Positions 34,628 to 43,500 of a DNA stretch of 64,000 nt are shown here, in pieces. Made by a program: the position numbers and the translations under genes. The stretch's first letter is position 1; the number at the start of each line of letters is the position of its first letter. The notes under the pieces were generated by a model. The model saw only the letters and a list, made by a program, of their open reading frames with translations, was not told the DNA's origin and ran no database searches. Source of the stretch: G942493275 sp942493275 (GTDB lineage: Bacteria; Actinomycetota; Coriobacteriia; Anaerosomatales; PHET01); NCBI GenBank assembly GCA_942493275.1, contig OW818687.1, positions 682,001 to 746,000 on the forward strand. Direction: 5' to 3'.

Positions 34628-35455
34628 ATGCGCCAGATTGGCGACGCTCGTAACGAGCGCCCCCGCACCGCACTGCTGCTTGCCGCCGGCATGGGGAGCC
34701 GGCTCGCCCCACTCACCGACTCGACCGCCAAGTGCCTGGTCGGCCTGAGTGGAGTCTCGATTCTCGAGCGGCTACTCAGAACGCTGACCGCGTACGACTT
34801 CAACAAGCTCGTGGTAGTCATCGGGCACGAATCCGAGGCAATCCAGGACTACCTGGGTGACCACAGCGGTGACATCCAGATCAGCTACATCACGAGCACG
34901 TGCTACCGCACGACCAACAACATCTACAGTCTGTGGCTCGCCCGCGAGGCCATAGACGAGCCGTGCGTGCTCATCGAGAGCGACCTCGTGTTCGACGAGT
35001 CGTTGTTCGAGGGCATGATGACCGCCGATACGGTCGCGATCTCGCGCCAGCAGCCGTGGATGAACGGCACCACGGTCACCCTCGACGGGCGCAACGGCAT
35101 CGGCGCGTTCTGCCTCGGCGAGATGAGCCGACCGGACGCGACGCACTACAAGACCGTCAACATCTACAGCTTCTCGCGGGCGACGTGGCGCACGGTCTGC
35201 TCGCGCCTCAGCACCTACATCGCCGCCAAACGCACGGGCGACTACTACGAGTCCGTCTTCGCCGAGATGATCGGCGACGGCACCCTCAAGCTCGCGCCGG
35301 TCCTGTTCGACCCGGACCTGTGGTACGAGATCGACTCGCTCGCAGACCTTGCCGCGGCTGAGGTCATGTTCCCGCGCTACTCGGCCACGCTGACTGCCGC
35401 AAGCGCGTCCCCCGCGGTCGCAAGCACCGCCGAGGTCATCGGGATCGCAGGGTGA
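34628..35455 (+). CDS. Phosphocholine/phosphoethanolamine cytidylyltransferase-like NTP transferase
   Basis: Sugar-nucleotidyltransferase-fold enzyme (275 aa) that should activate a phosphorylated head-group (CTP + P-X to CDP-X). N-terminal TALLLAAGMGSRLAPLT is the NTP-binding loop, then KCLVGLSGVSILERLL with the catalytic Lys, ESDLVFDE as the metal-binding Asp site, and a C-terminal VLFDPDLWYEIDSLADL, the usual ending of the LicC-like cytidylyltransferases. ATG behind CGAGGAG. First of three genes joined by GTGA overlaps. Whether the head-group is ethanolamine, choline or an aminophosphonate cannot be told. Confidence 0.8.
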   Translation: MRQIGDARNERPRTALLLAAGMGSRLAPLTDSTAKCLVGLSGVSILERLLRTLTAYDFNKLVVVIGHESEAIQDYLGDHSGDIQISYITSTCYRTTNNIYSLWLAREAIDEPCVLIESDLVFDESLFEGMMTADTVAISRQQPWMNGTTVTLDGRNGIGAFCLGEMSRPDATHYKTVNIYSFSRATWRTVCSRLSTYIAAKRTGDYYESVFAEMIGDGTLKLAPVLFDPDLWYEIDSLADLAAAEVMFPRYSATLTAASASPAVASTAEVIGIAG

Positions 35456-36576
35456 CGGGCGCGCTCACGCACGCCGAGCGAGTTGCTCGCGAAACCGAGT
35501 ACGCGGCCATGGCGTCCTCGCATGGCGGCTACTGGCGTCACGACTTCACCGACCACGCGTACCTCTACAACCTGTACTTCCCGCCGCCCTCGCTGTTCGA
35601 GGCGCTGGGAGCGCGCATCCACGAGCTGGTGCTCAACTACCCGTCGGCGCACTCGGTGATGGCTGAACTCGTGGGCGACCTCATCGGCCAGCCCGCCGAG
35701 CGGATCGTGGTGGGCAACGGCGCCGCCGAGCTCATCAAGATCCTGTCGGGCTCGATGGCGCAGAAGCTCATCGTCCCGGTGCCGTCGTTCAACGAGTACG
35801 CGAATGCGGCTCTGCCCGGCTCGGTGGTCGAGTTCCCGCTCGCCGCCCCCTCGTTCGAGCTCGACGTCGACGCGTTCGCCGCCGAGGCGATCCGAGTAGG
35901 CGCCGACTACGCCGTCGTGGTCACCCCCAACAACCCGACCTCGCGGCTCGTGCCGCGAGCCGACCTGTTGCGGCTGCTCGCGATGCTCGAGAACAAAGGC
36001 TGCACGCTCGTGGTCGACGAGTCGTTCATCGACTTCGCCGACAACGGGTACGCCGAATCACTCGAGCGCGACGTCGCGACCCATCGCAACCTCGCCGTGA
36101 TCAAGTCGCTGAGCAAGGCCTACGGAATCTGCGGGCTGCGCATCGGTTACCTGCTGACTTCGAAGAAGGCGCTCGCCCGCCGCATGCGGGAGGGTCTGCA
36201 CATCTGGAACATCAATGGCTTTGCCGAGGAGTTCTTGCGTATGGCGCCCGGCTACCGCCAGGACTTCGTCGAGAGCTGCGAGTCGGTTCGCGCCGACCGC
36301 GCGGTGCTCTTCGAGGGCCTGAGCGCTATCCCCGGCCTGAGCGTGTTCGCGCCCGACGCCAACTTCATCTTCTGTCGACTCCCCGACGGGGCGCCCACGG
36401 GTCCCGAGATCGAGCGCACCCTGTTCGTCGAGAACCACATCTACATCAAGCATTGCGCCGAGAAGACCATGCCTGATGCCGACCGCTACATCCGCATCGC
36501 CGTGCGCACCGCCGCCGAGAACCGCGTGCTGACCGCAGCGCTTGCCGCAGCGATACGCATCCCGGTGCCGGCGTGA
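35452..36576 (+). CDS. HisC/CobD-like PLP-dependent enzyme
   Basis: 374-residue fold-type I aminotransferase-class enzyme. Lys of the Schiff base is in SLSKAYGICGLRIGY near residue 225; TPNNPTSRL and LVVDESFIDF are class motifs that bind PLP and substrate phosphate. It resembles histidinol-phosphate aminotransferase and the related threonine/serine-phosphate decarboxylase CobD. In this operon a decarboxylase making ethanolamine phosphate from phosphoserine is attractive (inference), but an aminotransferase role is equally possible. Start GTG overlaps the preceding stop. Confidence 0.75.
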   Translation: MTGALTHAERVARETEYAAMASSHGGYWRHDFTDHAYLYNLYFPPPSLFEALGARIHELVLNYPSAHSVMAELVGDLIGQPAERIVVGNGAAELIKILSGSMAQKLIVPVPSFNEYANAALPGSVVEFPLAAPSFELDVDAFAAEAIRVGADYAVVVTPNNPTSRLVPRADLLRLLAMLENKGCTLVVDESFIDFADNGYAESLERDVATHRNLAVIKSLSKAYGICGLRIGYLLTSKKALARRMREGLHIWNINGFAEEFLRMAPGYRQDFVESCESVRADRAVLFEGLSAIPGLSVFAPDANFIFCRLPDGAPTGPEIERTLFVENHIYIKHCAEKTMPDADRYIRIAVRTAAENRVLTAALAAAIRIPVPA

Positions 36577-37217
36577 GCGCGCACAGGGAGCCCCAGCCGC
36601 GCTCCATGCTGTGGTTCGCCGCCGACCCGCCCAACCTGGTGTCCTACGTGGGACTCGCGTGCGCGGTACTCGGCATCTACTTCGCGATCGGGGGCGTGCT
36701 GCCCGCGGCGATGATCGCGCTCGTATGGGCGGTCGTGTTCGACTGGCTCGACGGCCGGCTCGCTCGCTCGATACCCCACCGCACCGAGCAGCACAAGGCG
36801 GTGGGAGCCCAGGTTGACTCGCTCATCGACGTCATCAGCTTCGGCGTCCTGCCGGCCGTGGTGTTGCTGTCCGCGGGCGGGTTCCAGCCGCTGTACCTGC
36901 CCGGCGCGATTGTGATCGTCGTCGGCGCCGTGGCTCGGCTCGCCTACTTCAACGTCTTCGGGCTGACCGGCGGCTCGCACTACCGAGGACTCGCCCTCGA
37001 CAACAACGCGATCGTGCTCGTGCTGCTCGTCGCGTGCCGCCCGTTGCTCGACCCGATGACGTTCTCGGTCGTTCTGTACGCAGCACTGATGGGGCTCGTG
37101 GCGCTCAACGTCGCGCCCATACGCACGCCCAAGCTCGGCGGTAACTGGTACTACGCGATCGTCGCATACGCGGTCGTGATGAGCGCCGTGTTCGGCTGGC
37201 AGCTCCTGGGCGGGTAG
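36573..37217 (+). CDS. CDP-alcohol phosphatidyltransferase
   Basis: 214-residue polytopic membrane enzyme. The active-site pattern DWLDGRLAR...GAQVDSLID (D-xx-D-G-xx-A-R ... G-xxx-D-xxx-D) near residues 55-85 is intact, followed by ISFGVLPAVVLL, the PssA-like continuation. It should move a head-group between CDP-X and a lipid alcohol or between CDP-diacylglycerol and an alcohol. Being last in an operon with a cytidylyltransferase, CDP-X use is likely. GTG start overlaps the previous stop. Confidence 0.82.
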   Translation: MSAHREPQPRSMLWFAADPPNLVSYVGLACAVLGIYFAIGGVLPAAMIALVWAVVFDWLDGRLARSIPHRTEQHKAVGAQVDSLIDVISFGVLPAVVLLSAGGFQPLYLPGAIVIVVGAVARLAYFNVFGLTGGSHYRGLALDNNAIVLVLLVACRPLLDPMTFSVVLYAALMGLVALNVAPIRTPKLGGNWYYAIVAYAVVMSAVFGWQLLGG

Positions 37218-37261
37218 ACCCCGTCCGCATGGGTACCAACCCTTGCAGACAGGGAGGTCAC

Positions 37262-37333
37262 ATGACCAGACACGCGTTCGACCTGCAGACCGCCACAATC
37301 GACAAGCTGTCGCTGTGCGAGACGCTGCGATGA
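37262..37333 (+). CDS. Small ORF coupled to the next gene
   Basis: 23 codons (MTRHAFDLQTATIDK... ) with a strong GGGAGG five bases before ATG; its stop overlaps the following ATG as ATGA. The downstream gene has no ribosome site of its own, so this ORF may exist to couple its translation, or be a true short peptide. Unknown otherwise. Confidence 0.5.
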   Translation: MTRHAFDLQTATIDKLSLCETLR

Positions 37334-37713
37334 CCTCCGCGGTCGCTGCGGTCGTGTTCGCCGTCGCTGCGGCCGGCGTCGTCGTGTTCCAGATCGCCCT
37401 CGCGCTGGGCGCCCCGTGGGGCGAGTACGCGATGGGCGGCAGGTTCCCCGGGCGCTTCCCTGCCCCGATGCGCTTCGCCGCCGTGCTCCAAGCAGCGTTG
37501 ATCGCGCTGATGGCCGTCTTCGTCCTTTCGCAGGCCGGACTGATCCTGCCGCAGTGGGAGAACGCCCCCGGCTGGCTGATCTGGGCGATCGTAGGGTTCA
37601 GCGGCGTGAGCCTGGCGATGAATGCGATAACACCCAGCAAACGCGAACGCCGAGTCTGGGTGCCAGTCGCCGCCGTGATGCTGGTCTCGAGCCTCATTGT
37701 GGCCCTCGCATAG
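37330..37713 (+). CDS. Small four-helix membrane protein
   Basis: 127 residues with four hydrophobic segments and a hallmark APWGEYAMGGRFPGRFP loop near residue 30. Common unknown membrane protein of actinobacteria. ATG at 37330 overlaps the stop of the 23-codon ORF. Confidence 0.75.
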   Translation: MTSAVAAVVFAVAAAGVVVFQIALALGAPWGEYAMGGRFPGRFPAPMRFAAVLQAALIALMAVFVLSQAGLILPQWENAPGWLIWAIVGFSGVSLAMNAITPSKRERRVWVPVAAVMLVSSLIVALA

Positions 37714-37766
37714 CGGTAGACTGACACGAGTGAGACGTCGCGTTCGACGAGCATCTGGGGAGCCGC

Positions 37767-38633
37767 ATGAACGAGTCGGAGGGGCGCTTCAAAGGGGTCG
37801 GTGACCTCGATCTCTACTACCGTCGCTGGCTTCCGGAGGCGGAGCCGCGAGCCGCCGTGGCCCTGGTACACGGCGTGGGAGAGCACTGCGGCCGGTACAT
37901 GAACATCGTCGGCCCGCTCGTAGACGACGGATACGCCGTCTACGGCTACGACCACCGCGGCCACGGCAAGTCGCCGGGCAAGCGCGTCCACATCGACGAC
38001 TGGTCGCAGTACCGAGATGACCTCGCCACCTACCTTGCGATGATCGCGGCTCAGGTTCCCGGACGCCCGGTGGTCGTGTACGGCCACAGCATGGGATCGC
38101 TAGTCGTGCTGGACTACCTCCTCAAGCAGCCGACCGGCCTCGCTGGCGCCATCATCAGCGGCACCGCAACCGAGCCCGCCGGCGTCGGCAAGCCGTACCT
38201 CATCACGCTCGCCAAGATCCTGTCGGGCATGACGCCGCGCCTGTCGGTCAACCTCGCCATCGCCGCCGAGTCGCTATCGCGTGACCCCAAGGCACTCGCC
38301 GAGTTCGACGCCGACCCGCTCATCACGCCCAACGCCACGGTGCGTTGGGGCGCCGAGAGCCTGAAGACCGTCGATCGGGTCAAGGCCGGCATGTCCGAGA
38401 TCAACCTGCCGCTGCTGGTCATCCACGGCGGAAACGATCCGCTCAACCTGGCCGAGGGATCGCGAACGCTGTGCGAGACCGTCTCGCACCCCGACACAAC
38501 ACTTCGGGTCTACCCAGACAGGCTGCACGAGCCGCACAATGATTTCGGCCACGAGCAGGTCGCTTTTGACATTCTGGAGTGGCTGGCTCGGGTGACAGGC
38601 ACCGCTGACACGTACGCAAAGGAGATCGCATGA
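37767..38633 (+). CDS. Monoacylglycerol-lipase-like alpha/beta hydrolase
   Basis: 288 residues of the Hydrolase_4/S33 group. Oxyanion VALVHGVGEHCGRY near residue 32, GYDHRGHGKSPG, nucleophile GHSMGS near residue 112, catalytic Asp in IHGGNDPL near residue 215 and His in DRLHEPHND. No signal peptide, so cytoplasmic. Likely cleaves monoacylglycerols or similar esters. Overlaps the next gene as ATGA. Confidence 0.88.
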   Translation: MNESEGRFKGVGDLDLYYRRWLPEAEPRAAVALVHGVGEHCGRYMNIVGPLVDDGYAVYGYDHRGHGKSPGKRVHIDDWSQYRDDLATYLAMIAAQVPGRPVVVYGHSMGSLVVLDYLLKQPTGLAGAIISGTATEPAGVGKPYLITLAKILSGMTPRLSVNLAIAAESLSRDPKALAEFDADPLITPNATVRWGAESLKTVDRVKAGMSEINLPLLVIHGGNDPLNLAEGSRTLCETVSHPDTTLRVYPDRLHEPHNDFGHEQVAFDILEWLARVTGTADTYAKEIA

Positions 38634-39052
38634 ACCTTCTGTCTCTCGTCGAGAAGGTCACCAAGGCCCTCGAGACCGGCGCGGTGACCGACGACTCGTC
38701 GTTTGTCGCCCTCTTCCGCAATGAGGACAAGCCCATCGAGGCTGCCGACGCGTTCGATATCCGGCCGGTGGTGGGCCTGACCGCCGCCGAGATCGACATC
38801 GACGTGCTCGTCGGCGATGAGGGCGCGACCTCGATGACCGTCGGAGAACTGCGCGAGTGGATCCGAGAGAACATCTCGAGCACCCCGGAGTACCACCTCT
38901 ACATTCCGGGAGCGGCACTCGGCGCTGGCGAAGCCCAGCCCGACATGCCGGTCATCGCAACCGCCTCCAACCCGGAGCTCAGCGTCTTTGGCGTGATCGC
39001 CTACTTCGAGAAGTACGAGACCTACTTCATGCCGCCGCGGGACGACGCGTAG
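38630..39052 (+). CDS. Unknown small protein
   Basis: 140 residues, acidic, starting MNLLSLVEKVTKALETG; mixed alpha/beta by appearance, with VTDDSSFVALFRNEDKP and a C-terminal FEKYETYFMPPRDDA. No family recognised. Translationally coupled to the lipase-like gene, so the functions may be linked. Confidence 0.6.
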   Translation: MNLLSLVEKVTKALETGAVTDDSSFVALFRNEDKPIEAADAFDIRPVVGLTAAEIDIDVLVGDEGATSMTVGELREWIRENISSTPEYHLYIPGAALGAGEAQPDMPVIATASNPELSVFGVIAYFEKYETYFMPPRDDA

Positions 39053-39056
39053 CACG

Positions 39057-39428
39057 ATGCCCCAGGGCGAGCTGACCCTCGACGAGTTCTTCTCGGGATA
39101 CGAGGAGTCGCGGGAGTTGTTTGACGCGCTGCTGGAAAAGGTCCAAGCCATCGGCCCCGCCGAGATGCGCATCACCAAGAGCCAGGTTGCGTTCTCGCGC
39201 GAACGCGCCTTCGCGTGGGCGTGGGTACCCGACCGGTACCTGAGCGGCGGGCACGCGCCGCTGGTCCTCTCGGTATCGCTGGGGCGGCGGGACGATTCGC
39301 CGCGCTGGAAGCAGGTCGTGGAGCCGGCACCCGATCGCTTCATGCACCACCTCGAGCTTCGCGATCGTGCGGAGCTCGATGCAGAGGTCGATCGCTGGCT
39401 GCGGGAGGCCTTCGACGGCGCGAGCTGA
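39057..39428 (+). CDS. DUF5655 family protein
   Basis: 123 residues matching DUF5655: LTLDEFFSGYEESRELFDAL and QVAFSRERAFAWAWVP followed by LVLSVSLGRRDDSPRWK. A common actinobacterial small protein of unknown function. Four bases after its neighbour. Confidence 0.8.
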   Translation: MPQGELTLDEFFSGYEESRELFDALLEKVQAIGPAEMRITKSQVAFSRERAFAWAWVPDRYLSGGHAPLVLSVSLGRRDDSPRWKQVVEPAPDRFMHHLELRDRAELDAEVDRWLREAFDGAS

Positions 39429-39529
39429 GACCTCCATCGGCATCGCCTGATGCTCGGCCCCTTTCGGCCGTTCGGGTATGCACCCTGATGCGGGCGCATT
39501 CAGAACGGCAATCGGAAAGAGGCGCGATC

Positions 39530-40993
39530 ATGTCTGATGACCACACCAAGCTCACCACCAACTTCGGGGCTCCGGTGCCCAACAATCAGGACTCCCTGAC
39601 CGCCGGCAAGCGTGGGCCCCTGCTGATGCAGGACGTCTGGTTCCTCGAGAAGCTGGCGAACTTCGACCGCGAGGTCATCCCCGAGCGTCGAATGCACGCG
39701 AAGGGCTCAGGCGCCTTTGGCACCTTCACCGTCACCAACGACGTCACCCGGTACACGAAGGCGAAGATCTTCTCGGAGGTAGGCAAGAAGACCGACCTGT
39801 TTGTGCGGTTCTCGACCGTTGCCGGCGAGCGCGGGGCGGCCGATGCCGAGCGCGACATCCGCGGCTTCGCCGTGAAGATGTATACCGAGGAGGGCAACTG
39901 GGACCTCGTCGGCAACAACACCCCCGTCTTCTTCTTCCGAGACCCTCTCAAGTTCCCGGACCTCAACCACGCCGTGAAGCGCGATCCGCGCACCAACATG
40001 CGCAGCGCGCAGAACAACTGGGACTTCTGGACGCTTCTGCCCGAGGCTCTGCACCAAGTCACGATCCTGATGAGCGAGCGCGGCATCCCGAAGAGCTACC
40101 GCAACATGCACGGCTTCGGCAGTCACACCTTCTCGATGATCAACGCCGAAAACGAACGCGTCTGGGTGAAGTTCCACTGGCGCTGCCAGCAGCCCATCGA
40201 GAACCTGACCGACGCCGAAGCCGAGATGCTTGTGGGCAAGGACCGCGAAAGCCACCAGCGCGACCTGTACGGGGCCATCGAGCGAGGTGACTTCCCGCGT
40301 TGGACGCTGTGCATCCAGGTCATGCCCGAGGCTGACGCCGCGACCTACCGGTTCCATCCGTTCGACCTGACCAAGGTGTGGCCCAAGGGCGACTATCCGC
40401 TGATCGAGGTGGGCGTCATGGAGCTCAACAAGAACCCCGACAACTACTTCGCGCAGGTGGAACAGTCGGCGTTCAACCCTGCCAACGTGGTGCCGGGCAT
40501 CAGCTTCTCACCCGACAGGATGCTGCAGGGCCGCCTCTTCTCGTACGGCGATGCTCAGCGCTACCGCCTCGGCGTGAACCACCACCTCATCCCGGTCAAC
40601 GCCGCGCGCTGCCCCGTCCACGGCTTCAGCCGCGACGGTGCGATGCGGGTGGACGGCAACTATGGCTCGACGCCGCACTACGAGCCCAACAGCAACGGCA
40701 CCTGGCAGGAGCAGCCCGAGTTCGCCGATCCGGCGCTCCCGCTTGAAGGCGACGCAGACCGCTACGACTTCCGAGCCGACGATGACGACTACTACACGCA
40801 GCCGGGCAACCTGTTTCGCCTGATGAGCCCCGCACAGCAGCAGGTGCTGTTCGAGAACACCGGGCGCGGGATGGGTGACGCCTCCAAGGAGGTCAAGATG
40901 CGTCACACCGCAAACTGCATGAAGGCCGACCCGAGGTACGGCGCCGGCGTGGCCGCAGCTCTTGGAATCGACCCATCCGAGATACCCGCATAG
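39530..40993 (+). CDS. katA: Catalase (small-subunit, monofunctional)
   Basis: Haem catalase (487 aa) that splits H2O2. The distal histidine segment is RMHAKGSGAFGTF near residue 65, the essential Asn lies in the RDPLKFPDLNH region, and the proximal tyrosine is in RLFSYGDAQRYRLG near residue 345. ATG at 39530 gives a normal clade-3 length; a longer reading from 39215 is spurious. Single gene; no OxyR/PerR next to it. Its presence suggests the organism copes with oxygen exposure. Confidence 0.95.
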   Translation: MSDDHTKLTTNFGAPVPNNQDSLTAGKRGPLLMQDVWFLEKLANFDREVIPERRMHAKGSGAFGTFTVTNDVTRYTKAKIFSEVGKKTDLFVRFSTVAGERGAADAERDIRGFAVKMYTEEGNWDLVGNNTPVFFFRDPLKFPDLNHAVKRDPRTNMRSAQNNWDFWTLLPEALHQVTILMSERGIPKSYRNMHGFGSHTFSMINAENERVWVKFHWRCQQPIENLTDAEAEMLVGKDRESHQRDLYGAIERGDFPRWTLCIQVMPEADAATYRFHPFDLTKVWPKGDYPLIEVGVMELNKNPDNYFAQVEQSAFNPANVVPGISFSPDRMLQGRLFSYGDAQRYRLGVNHHLIPVNAARCPVHGFSRDGAMRVDGNYGSTPHYEPNSNGTWQEQPEFADPALPLEGDADRYDFRADDDDYYTQPGNLFRLMSPAQQQVLFENTGRGMGDASKEVKMRHTANCMKADPRYGAGVAAALGIDPSEIPA

Positions 40994-41028
40994 TCATCAC
41001 GCCACCACAACAGAAGGGCTTCCGACCC

Positions 41029-41397
41029 ATGTCATCTCGCAGCCAAGCCACCACCATCGACGAGTTCATCTCGGAGTTCCCACCCGATACCCAGGCTGTG
41101 CTCGAGCAGATGCGGGCGCTCATCCACGGCCTCGTCCCCGAGGCTACGGAGACGATCAGCTACGCGATCCCCACCTTCGACCTGCACGGCAAGCACCTCG
41201 TGCACTTCGCAGGCTACGAGCACCACGTCGGCATGTATCCGGTGCCGCACGACGACGAGCAGCTCATCGCCGACGTCGCCCCCTACCGCAAGGGCAAGGG
41301 CACGCTGCAGTTCCCGCTCGACACGGAACTGCCCACCGAGCTGATGAGTCGCGTGGTGCTTCAGCTGAAGACGGAGCTGGAAGGCCGGCGCAAGTAG
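41029..41397 (+). CDS. DUF1801 (YdhG-like) protein
   Basis: 122 residues with the DUF1801 pattern: TIDEFISEFPPDTQAVLEQMR, ETISYAIPTFDLHGKHLVHFAGYEHHVG and FPLDTELPTELMSRVV. Function not known; family proteins bind iron-sulfur or metal in some cases. Single gene. Confidence 0.88.
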   Translation: MSSRSQATTIDEFISEFPPDTQAVLEQMRALIHGLVPEATETISYAIPTFDLHGKHLVHFAGYEHHVGMYPVPHDDEQLIADVAPYRKGKGTLQFPLDTELPTELMSRVVLQLKTELEGRRK

Positions 41398-41421
41398 CGC
41401 CCGATTCGGCCCGCGTACGGG

Positions 41422-41453
41422 TATAGTCTCCCGGTAGTGATAACGATTCTCAC
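41422..41453 (+). promoter_or_regulatory. Promoter and Fur/Zur-type operator
   Basis: TATAGT (41422-41427) is a -10 element. Overlapping the start of the transcript is GTGATAACGATTCTCAC (41437-41453), a palindrome close to Fur/Zur boxes (GTGA-AA-..-TCAC half sites). It lies 14 bases before the Fur-family gene and so suggests autoregulation and control of the transporter downstream. Confidence 0.65.
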
Positions 41454-41466
41454 TTTCGGGAGCCCC

Positions 41467-41898
41467 ATGCCCTGCGATCACAGCGATCCCAAGACAGCAC
41501 TCGGCACCGGCCGTGTGAGCGCTCAGCGCGCCACCATCGTGGACGTTGCCGAATCACTGACCTGCGCCTTCACCACCGCCGAGCTCAACGACGCCGTGCA
41601 CACTCGTGACGCATCGATCGGTCAGGCCACCGTGTACCGGGCAGTCGCCGCCATGGAGGAATCCGGCTGGCTCGAGCGTGTCGGCGAACGGTCCGGGGCC
41701 GCGCTCTACGCGCGCTGCTCGGAAGGCGGGCACCATCACCACCACGTGATCTGCACCACGTGCGGACGTACCGAGACGACAGAGTGCCCGCTCGACCTCG
41801 CCGAGGCGGGCGCGACCGCTGCCGGCTTCGTGGTCACGGGCCACGAAGTAACGCTCTATGGGCTGTGCCCGGAGTGCGCTCCCCCACGGAGGGCCTGA
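41467..41898 (+). CDS. Fur-family metal regulator
   Basis: 143 residues. Winged helix with ASIGQATVYRAVAAMEESG, then GHHHHHVICTTCG as the His-rich metal site and a second CPEC near the C-terminus; both cysteine pairs (CTTC, CPEC) of the structural zinc are present. Whether it senses Zn, Ni or Fe is not decided by sequence, though the box and the CbiM-type transporter favour Zn or Ni/Co. ATG at 41467 follows the operator; a GTG at 41437 would sit in the operator and is unlikely. Confidence 0.88.
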   Translation: MPCDHSDPKTALGTGRVSAQRATIVDVAESLTCAFTTAELNDAVHTRDASIGQATVYRAVAAMEESGWLERVGERSGAALYARCSEGGHHHHHVICTTCGRTETTECPLDLAEAGATAAGFVVTGHEVTLYGLCPECAPPRRA

Positions 41899-41899
41899 C

Positions 41900-42691
41900 G
41901 TGTCCCACATCCACATCCCCGACGGAGTTCTGCCGCTGTGGCTCGTGCTGCTTGGATGGTTCGCGACCGCGGCGCTCGTGGCGCTCGCCGTGCGCGGCGC
42001 GTCCGGCGAGGACGTGCGCAGGCGCGTCCCCTTGGTCGGCGCGATGGCCGCGCTCATGCTCGTTGGCATGTCGAGCGAGATCATCCCGATCGCGTACCAC
42101 ATCAACCTGACCGTGGTCGCGGGCATCCTTCTGGGTCCGTGGCTCTCGATCATCACCGCGCTCATCGTCAACGTCATGCTCGCGCTCGTGGGACACGGCG
42201 GCGTGACCGTCATCGGCTTGAACACGCTCGTGATCATCGTCGAGATGGCGGGAGGCTGGCTGCTCTTCCGCTGGTTCCTCAAGCTGCTCGGGCGCAGGCG
42301 CACCGGTCCGGCGGCTGCGTTCGCCACCGTGATCGCACTCGCACTCTCGACCACCCTGCTCGTCGGCATCGTCGCGATCGGCGGCAGCCCGGCGGCGAGC
42401 CGCGAGTCGGGCGCGCTCGATCCCACCAGCCTGAGTTTCGAGAACCCCTTCTCCGAGGGCGTCGTCACCAACGTGCTCATCTCGGGCGAGGAAGAGGAAC
42501 AGCTCCCCCAGCTCTCTGTCGCTCGCTTCGCGTTGCTGGTCTACGGGCTCGGCTTCATCGGCTGGCTGCTCGAGGCACTCGTCACCTCGCTGATCATCGG
42601 CTTTGTCTCTCGAGTCCGGCCTGGACTCGTCTTCGAGGGAGCCACCTCCGAGCAACCCCGCGCGCCCCTCGGCGATGAGGGAGCGCACTAG
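41900..42691 (+). CDS. cbiM: ECF metal transporter S component, CbiM/NikM type
   Basis: Membrane protein (263 aa) that binds Co2+ or Ni2+ and passes it to the ECF module. The N-terminus SHIHIPDGVLPLW contains the HxxPDG metal ligand set. About six helices follow; a loop between residues 165 and 205 has GEEEEQLPQ and is longer than usual. No CbiN/NikN gene is present. GTG start behind GGAGGG, one base after the fur stop. Cobalt or nickel is expected from the family; Ni would serve the hydrogenase at 57 kb. Confidence 0.88.
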   Translation: MSHIHIPDGVLPLWLVLLGWFATAALVALAVRGASGEDVRRRVPLVGAMAALMLVGMSSEIIPIAYHINLTVVAGILLGPWLSIITALIVNVMLALVGHGGVTVIGLNTLVIIVEMAGGWLLFRWFLKLLGRRRTGPAAAFATVIALALSTTLLVGIVAIGGSPAASRESGALDPTSLSFENPFSEGVVTNVLISGEEEEQLPQLSVARFALLVYGLGFIGWLLEALVTSLIIGFVSRVRPGLVFEGATSEQPRAPLGDEGAH

Positions 42692-43500
42692 TGGACATCG
42701 CACGCGTCGACAGATCGGCGACCTTGGGCCGCTCGGCGCTGCACCGCGCGGTGCCGGCGGCGAAGCTCGCTGCGTTCGCGCTCGTGCTCACCGGCGTCGT
42801 GGTCAGCACCAATGTACTGGTGGTCGCCGCACTGCTGGTCGCGCTCGTCGCGATCGTGGTGGGGCTCGGCCTGCCGTGGCGTCCGATGCTCGCGCTCGCA
42901 GCCTACCCGGGCATCTTCGCGGCGCTCTACGCCTTTGCGGCCGCGCCCGGCTGGCTCTCGGCGTCACTGATCGTGGCCAAGGCGATGGCCGCCGCTCTGA
43001 CCGCCGTGCTGCTGATGTTCACGACTCCTTATCCGCAGGTCTTCGCGCCGGTCCAAAGGGTGCTTCCGGCGATCGTCGGCGACGCGCTGCTGATGACGTA
43101 CCGCTCGCTGTTCCTGCTGGTCGAGAAGTTCGGGCATACGCTGACGGCAGCGCGGCTGCGCGCCGGCGTGGTGGGCGCGAACCCGGTTCGCTCGGCCGGG
43201 ACGATCACCCGGTCACTCGGAGGCGTGCTGCTGTACTCGATCGACCTGTCGCAGCGCACCCGTGACGTCATGCACCTGCGCGGCTACGACGGTCGCCTGG
43301 TGGTCACGCCGCAGCCGTCCGTCTCGGCCGCGCTCGACCGCACCACCGTGACCACCGGAGCCGCGCTCTGCGCCGTCGCGATCGCGTGGCGCATCTGGTG
43401 GCCGGTGCTCAATCCGTACTCCTGGGTCCCGGTCATCGCCGCGACCGCCCTGCTCCTTGCCGCGCTCGCCGTGCGCGCCGCCCGAAAGGAACCCGCGTGA
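42691..43500 (+). CDS. cbiQ: ECF transporter T component (CbiQ-like)
   Basis: 269-residue EcfT-type membrane protein with six helices. The coupling-helix motifs are recognisable: LTAARLRAGVVGANPVRSAG and RTRDVMHLRGYDG, the two Ala-Arg-Gly signatures. GTG start shares one base with the cbiM stop. Confidence 0.9.
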   Translation: MDIARVDRSATLGRSALHRAVPAAKLAAFALVLTGVVVSTNVLVVAALLVALVAIVVGLGLPWRPMLALAAYPGIFAALYAFAAAPGWLSASLIVAKAMAAALTAVLLMFTTPYPQVFAPVQRVLPAIVGDALLMTYRSLFLLVEKFGHTLTAARLRAGVVGANPVRSAGTITRSLGGVLLYSIDLSQRTRDVMHLRGYDGRLVVTPQPSVSAALDRTTVTTGAALCAVAIAWRIWWPVLNPYSWVPVIAATALLLAALAVRAARKEPA

